This document shows positions 62,713-64,000 of a stretch of 64,000 bases of DNA, one piece after another. The translations under genes were made by a program, and so were the position numbers. The notes below the pieces were generated by a model. It did no database searches and was not told the origin of the DNA. It worked only from the letters and a program-made list of their open reading frames with translations. Every line of letters starts with the position of its first letter. The stretch's first letter is position 1. The stretch comes from Brooklawnia cerclae (GTDB lineage: Bacteria > Actinomycetota > Actinomycetes > Propionibacteriales > Propionibacteriaceae), in contig NZ_JAAMOZ010000001.1 in assembly GCF_011758645.1 (NCBI RefSeq), positions 2,838,970 to 2,902,969 of the forward strand, read 5' to 3'.

Positions 62713-62861
62713 GAATCACCGTCACAACACAAGCCGAACTCGACGCCGCGATCGCCGCCCACCAGCACGACGCCGACATCGCCATCCTCATCACATCTGG
62801 TGGGTCGGCCCGGACCTGTGCTCCAGATGCGCAGTCGCCATCCCAGGCAGGTGCCCGATGA
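62709..62861 (+). CDS. 50-residue small ORF
   Basis: GTG start giving RITVTTQAELDAAIAAHQHD. It overlaps both neighbours by 4 nt, supporting translation. The N-terminal TVTTQAELDAA pattern is seen in small actinophage proteins. Confidence 0.5.
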   Translation: MRITVTTQAELDAAIAAHQHDADIAILITSGGSARTCAPDAQSPSQAGAR

Positions 62862-63379
62862 ACGCACCGGCAAGCTTCCGCAAGAAGCCCGTCGCGATCG
62901 AAGCCATGCAGTTGATCGGCTCGAACGCCGACATCCACGCCGTCTACCAATGGGTCGAGGCGAACACGCTCGGCTCGTTCGACGTGCTGGACGTCATCGA
63001 GGGCCGCACGCCGCTGCCCGCCAGCGGTATCAGCATCGACCCGCGAGATGGACGCTTCGTCATCTCGACGCTGGAAGGACTGCACTGGGCCGACTACGGC
63101 GACTGGATCATCCGGGGCGTGGCAGGCGAGTTCTATCCCTGCAAGCCAGACATCTTCTTGGCCACCTATGAGCCTGTCGAAATCTCGGGCCAGCATGACG
63201 ATCTGGTGCTGGAGTCCGTCGCCAAGGCGCTGTTCGCCATTGAGGAGCCCCACCGGAACGCGTTCCGGTGGGACAGGCCGAACCCACTCGATCCTGCCGG
63301 ACCTCTCGCGTGGCACGACTACTGGCTGGACGCCGCCCGCGTCGCCCTGACAGCTGCCCACGAGGCGGGTGTGCGATGA
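62858..63379 (+). CDS. Hypothetical phage protein
   Basis: A 173-residue protein. The N-terminal RKKPVAIEAMQL and DWIIRGVAGEFYPCKPDIFL resemble small phage proteins of the PGDYG type. The C-terminal part (HRNAFRWDRPNPLDPAGPLA) is separate. Function unknown. Confidence 0.72.
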   Translation: MNAPASFRKKPVAIEAMQLIGSNADIHAVYQWVEANTLGSFDVLDVIEGRTPLPASGISIDPRDGRFVISTLEGLHWADYGDWIIRGVAGEFYPCKPDIFLATYEPVEISGQHDDLVLESVAKALFAIEEPHRNAFRWDRPNPLDPAGPLAWHDYWLDAARVALTAAHEAGVR

Positions 63380-63468
63380 GCGCCGCTGACCGTCTCGCTG
63401 AGATTGAGGCCCGCGTCGCGGCTGGCGTGCAGGACGACACCGACATCGCCGCCCTGGAGGGCGACTGA
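63376..63468 (+). CDS. 30-residue small ORF
   Basis: MSAADRLAEIEARVAAGVQD, a short acidic helix, coupled to the preceding stop by ATGA. Likely but not certain. Confidence 0.45.
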   Translation: MSAADRLAEIEARVAAGVQDDTDIAALEGD

Positions 63469-63948
63469 ATGCCCGTCTATCAGTACGCGAAGACCGCCGA
63501 CCCCGCCACTATCGAGGCGATCAGGTCCGAAACCCGCACCTATCACGCGTTCGTGGACCAGTGCAACGAATTCGTTGGCCGGGTGGGCGGGACGAACGGG
63601 TTGATCCGCCGCACGTCGTGGAGTGTCCGACTCGGCGGAGTCGAGTTCCCGGCCAAGCCCGATGGGTGGCGCAACGGCTTCAAGAAGGGGGTCTACGTCC
63701 CGCGCAGGGACAACCCGCTCTGCGTCGAGTGGGATCGCCTCTGGTTCTCCAGGCCGGAGATCCCCAGCGCTCCGCATCTCGTCGAGACCACCGGTTACTG
63801 GCTCTTCCCGCACATCTTCGTCTCTGGCGGCCTCGGCTGGTTCGTCATGGGACGCCCGAGCGATGACGAGGCGACCCGGCTGGGTGGGCAGTGGACCGAG
63901 TGTCTGCCGTCCGAGGCGCTGGCGGCCGAGAAGAACGCGGAGGTGTGA
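63469..63948 (+). CDS. Hypothetical phage protein
   Basis: A 159-residue protein (ETRTYHAFVDQCNEFVGRVG, LWFSRPEIPSAPHLVETTGY). No domain recognised. The ATG follows the preceding stop directly. Confidence 0.7.
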   Translation: MPVYQYAKTADPATIEAIRSETRTYHAFVDQCNEFVGRVGGTNGLIRRTSWSVRLGGVEFPAKPDGWRNGFKKGVYVPRRDNPLCVEWDRLWFSRPEIPSAPHLVETTGYWLFPHIFVSGGLGWFVMGRPSDDEATRLGGQWTECLPSEALAAEKNAEV

Positions 63949-63949
63949 C

Positions 63950-64000
63950 GTGCCCACCCCCGACCCCGCGCAGGCATGCCCGGCGCTGCACCAGCTCAAC
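63950..64000 (+). CDS. Start of a further prophage gene, cut by window edge
   Basis: A GTG with GGAGG 5-6 nt upstream opens a frame reading PTPDPAQACPALHQLN to the edge. Too short to classify. Confidence 0.45.
   Translation, partial: MPTPDPAQACPALHQLN

Overview
This window is high-GC DNA from an actinobacterium. Markers supporting this are an SepX/GlpR-type divisome protein beside a gephyrin-like Glp protein, DUF2530, DUF3027 and DUF3263 proteins, an actinobacterial VLRF1-type release factor, a DtxR/IdeR regulator with the full set of metal ligands, and an orphan groEL with CIRCE elements. The overall gene set looks like the Propionibacteriales, but no rRNA is present and the genus cannot be fixed from sequence alone.

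Layout. (1) 1-7976: a complete type I restriction-modification operon on the minus strand (hsdM-hsdS-hsdR), followed by a truncated YgjP-like metallopeptidase at the left edge. An uncharacterised gene and a tRNA-Ala lie upstream, so the block resembles a defence island beside a tRNA. (2) 8040-14160: chromosomal housekeeping, namely sepX/glpR, a GNAT acetyltransferase, the MoeA-like glp, 5-formyl-THF cyclo-ligase, an FmdB zinc ribbon, a SAF-domain protein, mscL and a lipoprotein. (3) 14350-24825: a phosphonate uptake and C-P lyase locus, phnD-phnC-phnE(fused)-phnF then phnG-H-I-(JK fusion)-L-M. The second half is preceded by PHO-box-like 11-nt repeats and a long perfect inverted repeat. No phnN or phnP is seen. 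(4) 24871-29594: a LacI-family regulator, a DHDPS-family aldolase/lyase, an Nramp-like transporter lacking the DPGN aspartate, and a ketopantoate-reductase-like enzyme. Two near-identical 26-bp palindromes in front of the lyase and the transporter suggest one small regulon. (5) 29600-31380: a gene-poor stretch with a broken HNH-type gene, a tRNA-Arg(CCT) and a candidate structured small RNA with its own promoter. (6) 31381-51684: general chromosomal genes, including a methyltransferase, ideR/dtxR, VLRF1, NCS2 purine permease, cold-shock domain protein, NUDIX, putA with a divergent LysR regulator, cutC, heat-shock-regulated groEL, manA and an IclR regulator.

(7) 51975-64000: the left end of an integrated prophage or related element. 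The 3' half of a tRNA-Thr(TGT) lies directly beside a tyrosine integrase, marking the attachment site. Next come a lysogeny block (ImmA/IrrE-like protease, lipoprotein, XRE repressor), a divergent promoter with repeated operator-like sequences, and a tightly overlapping rightward early operon. That operon carries a Cro-like protein, a KilAC antirepressor, a ParB-like protein, an excisionase-like HTH, YqaJ nuclease, RecT, a DEDDh exonuclease and many small proteins. The element runs off the right edge. No CRISPR array, insertion sequence or rRNA was found.
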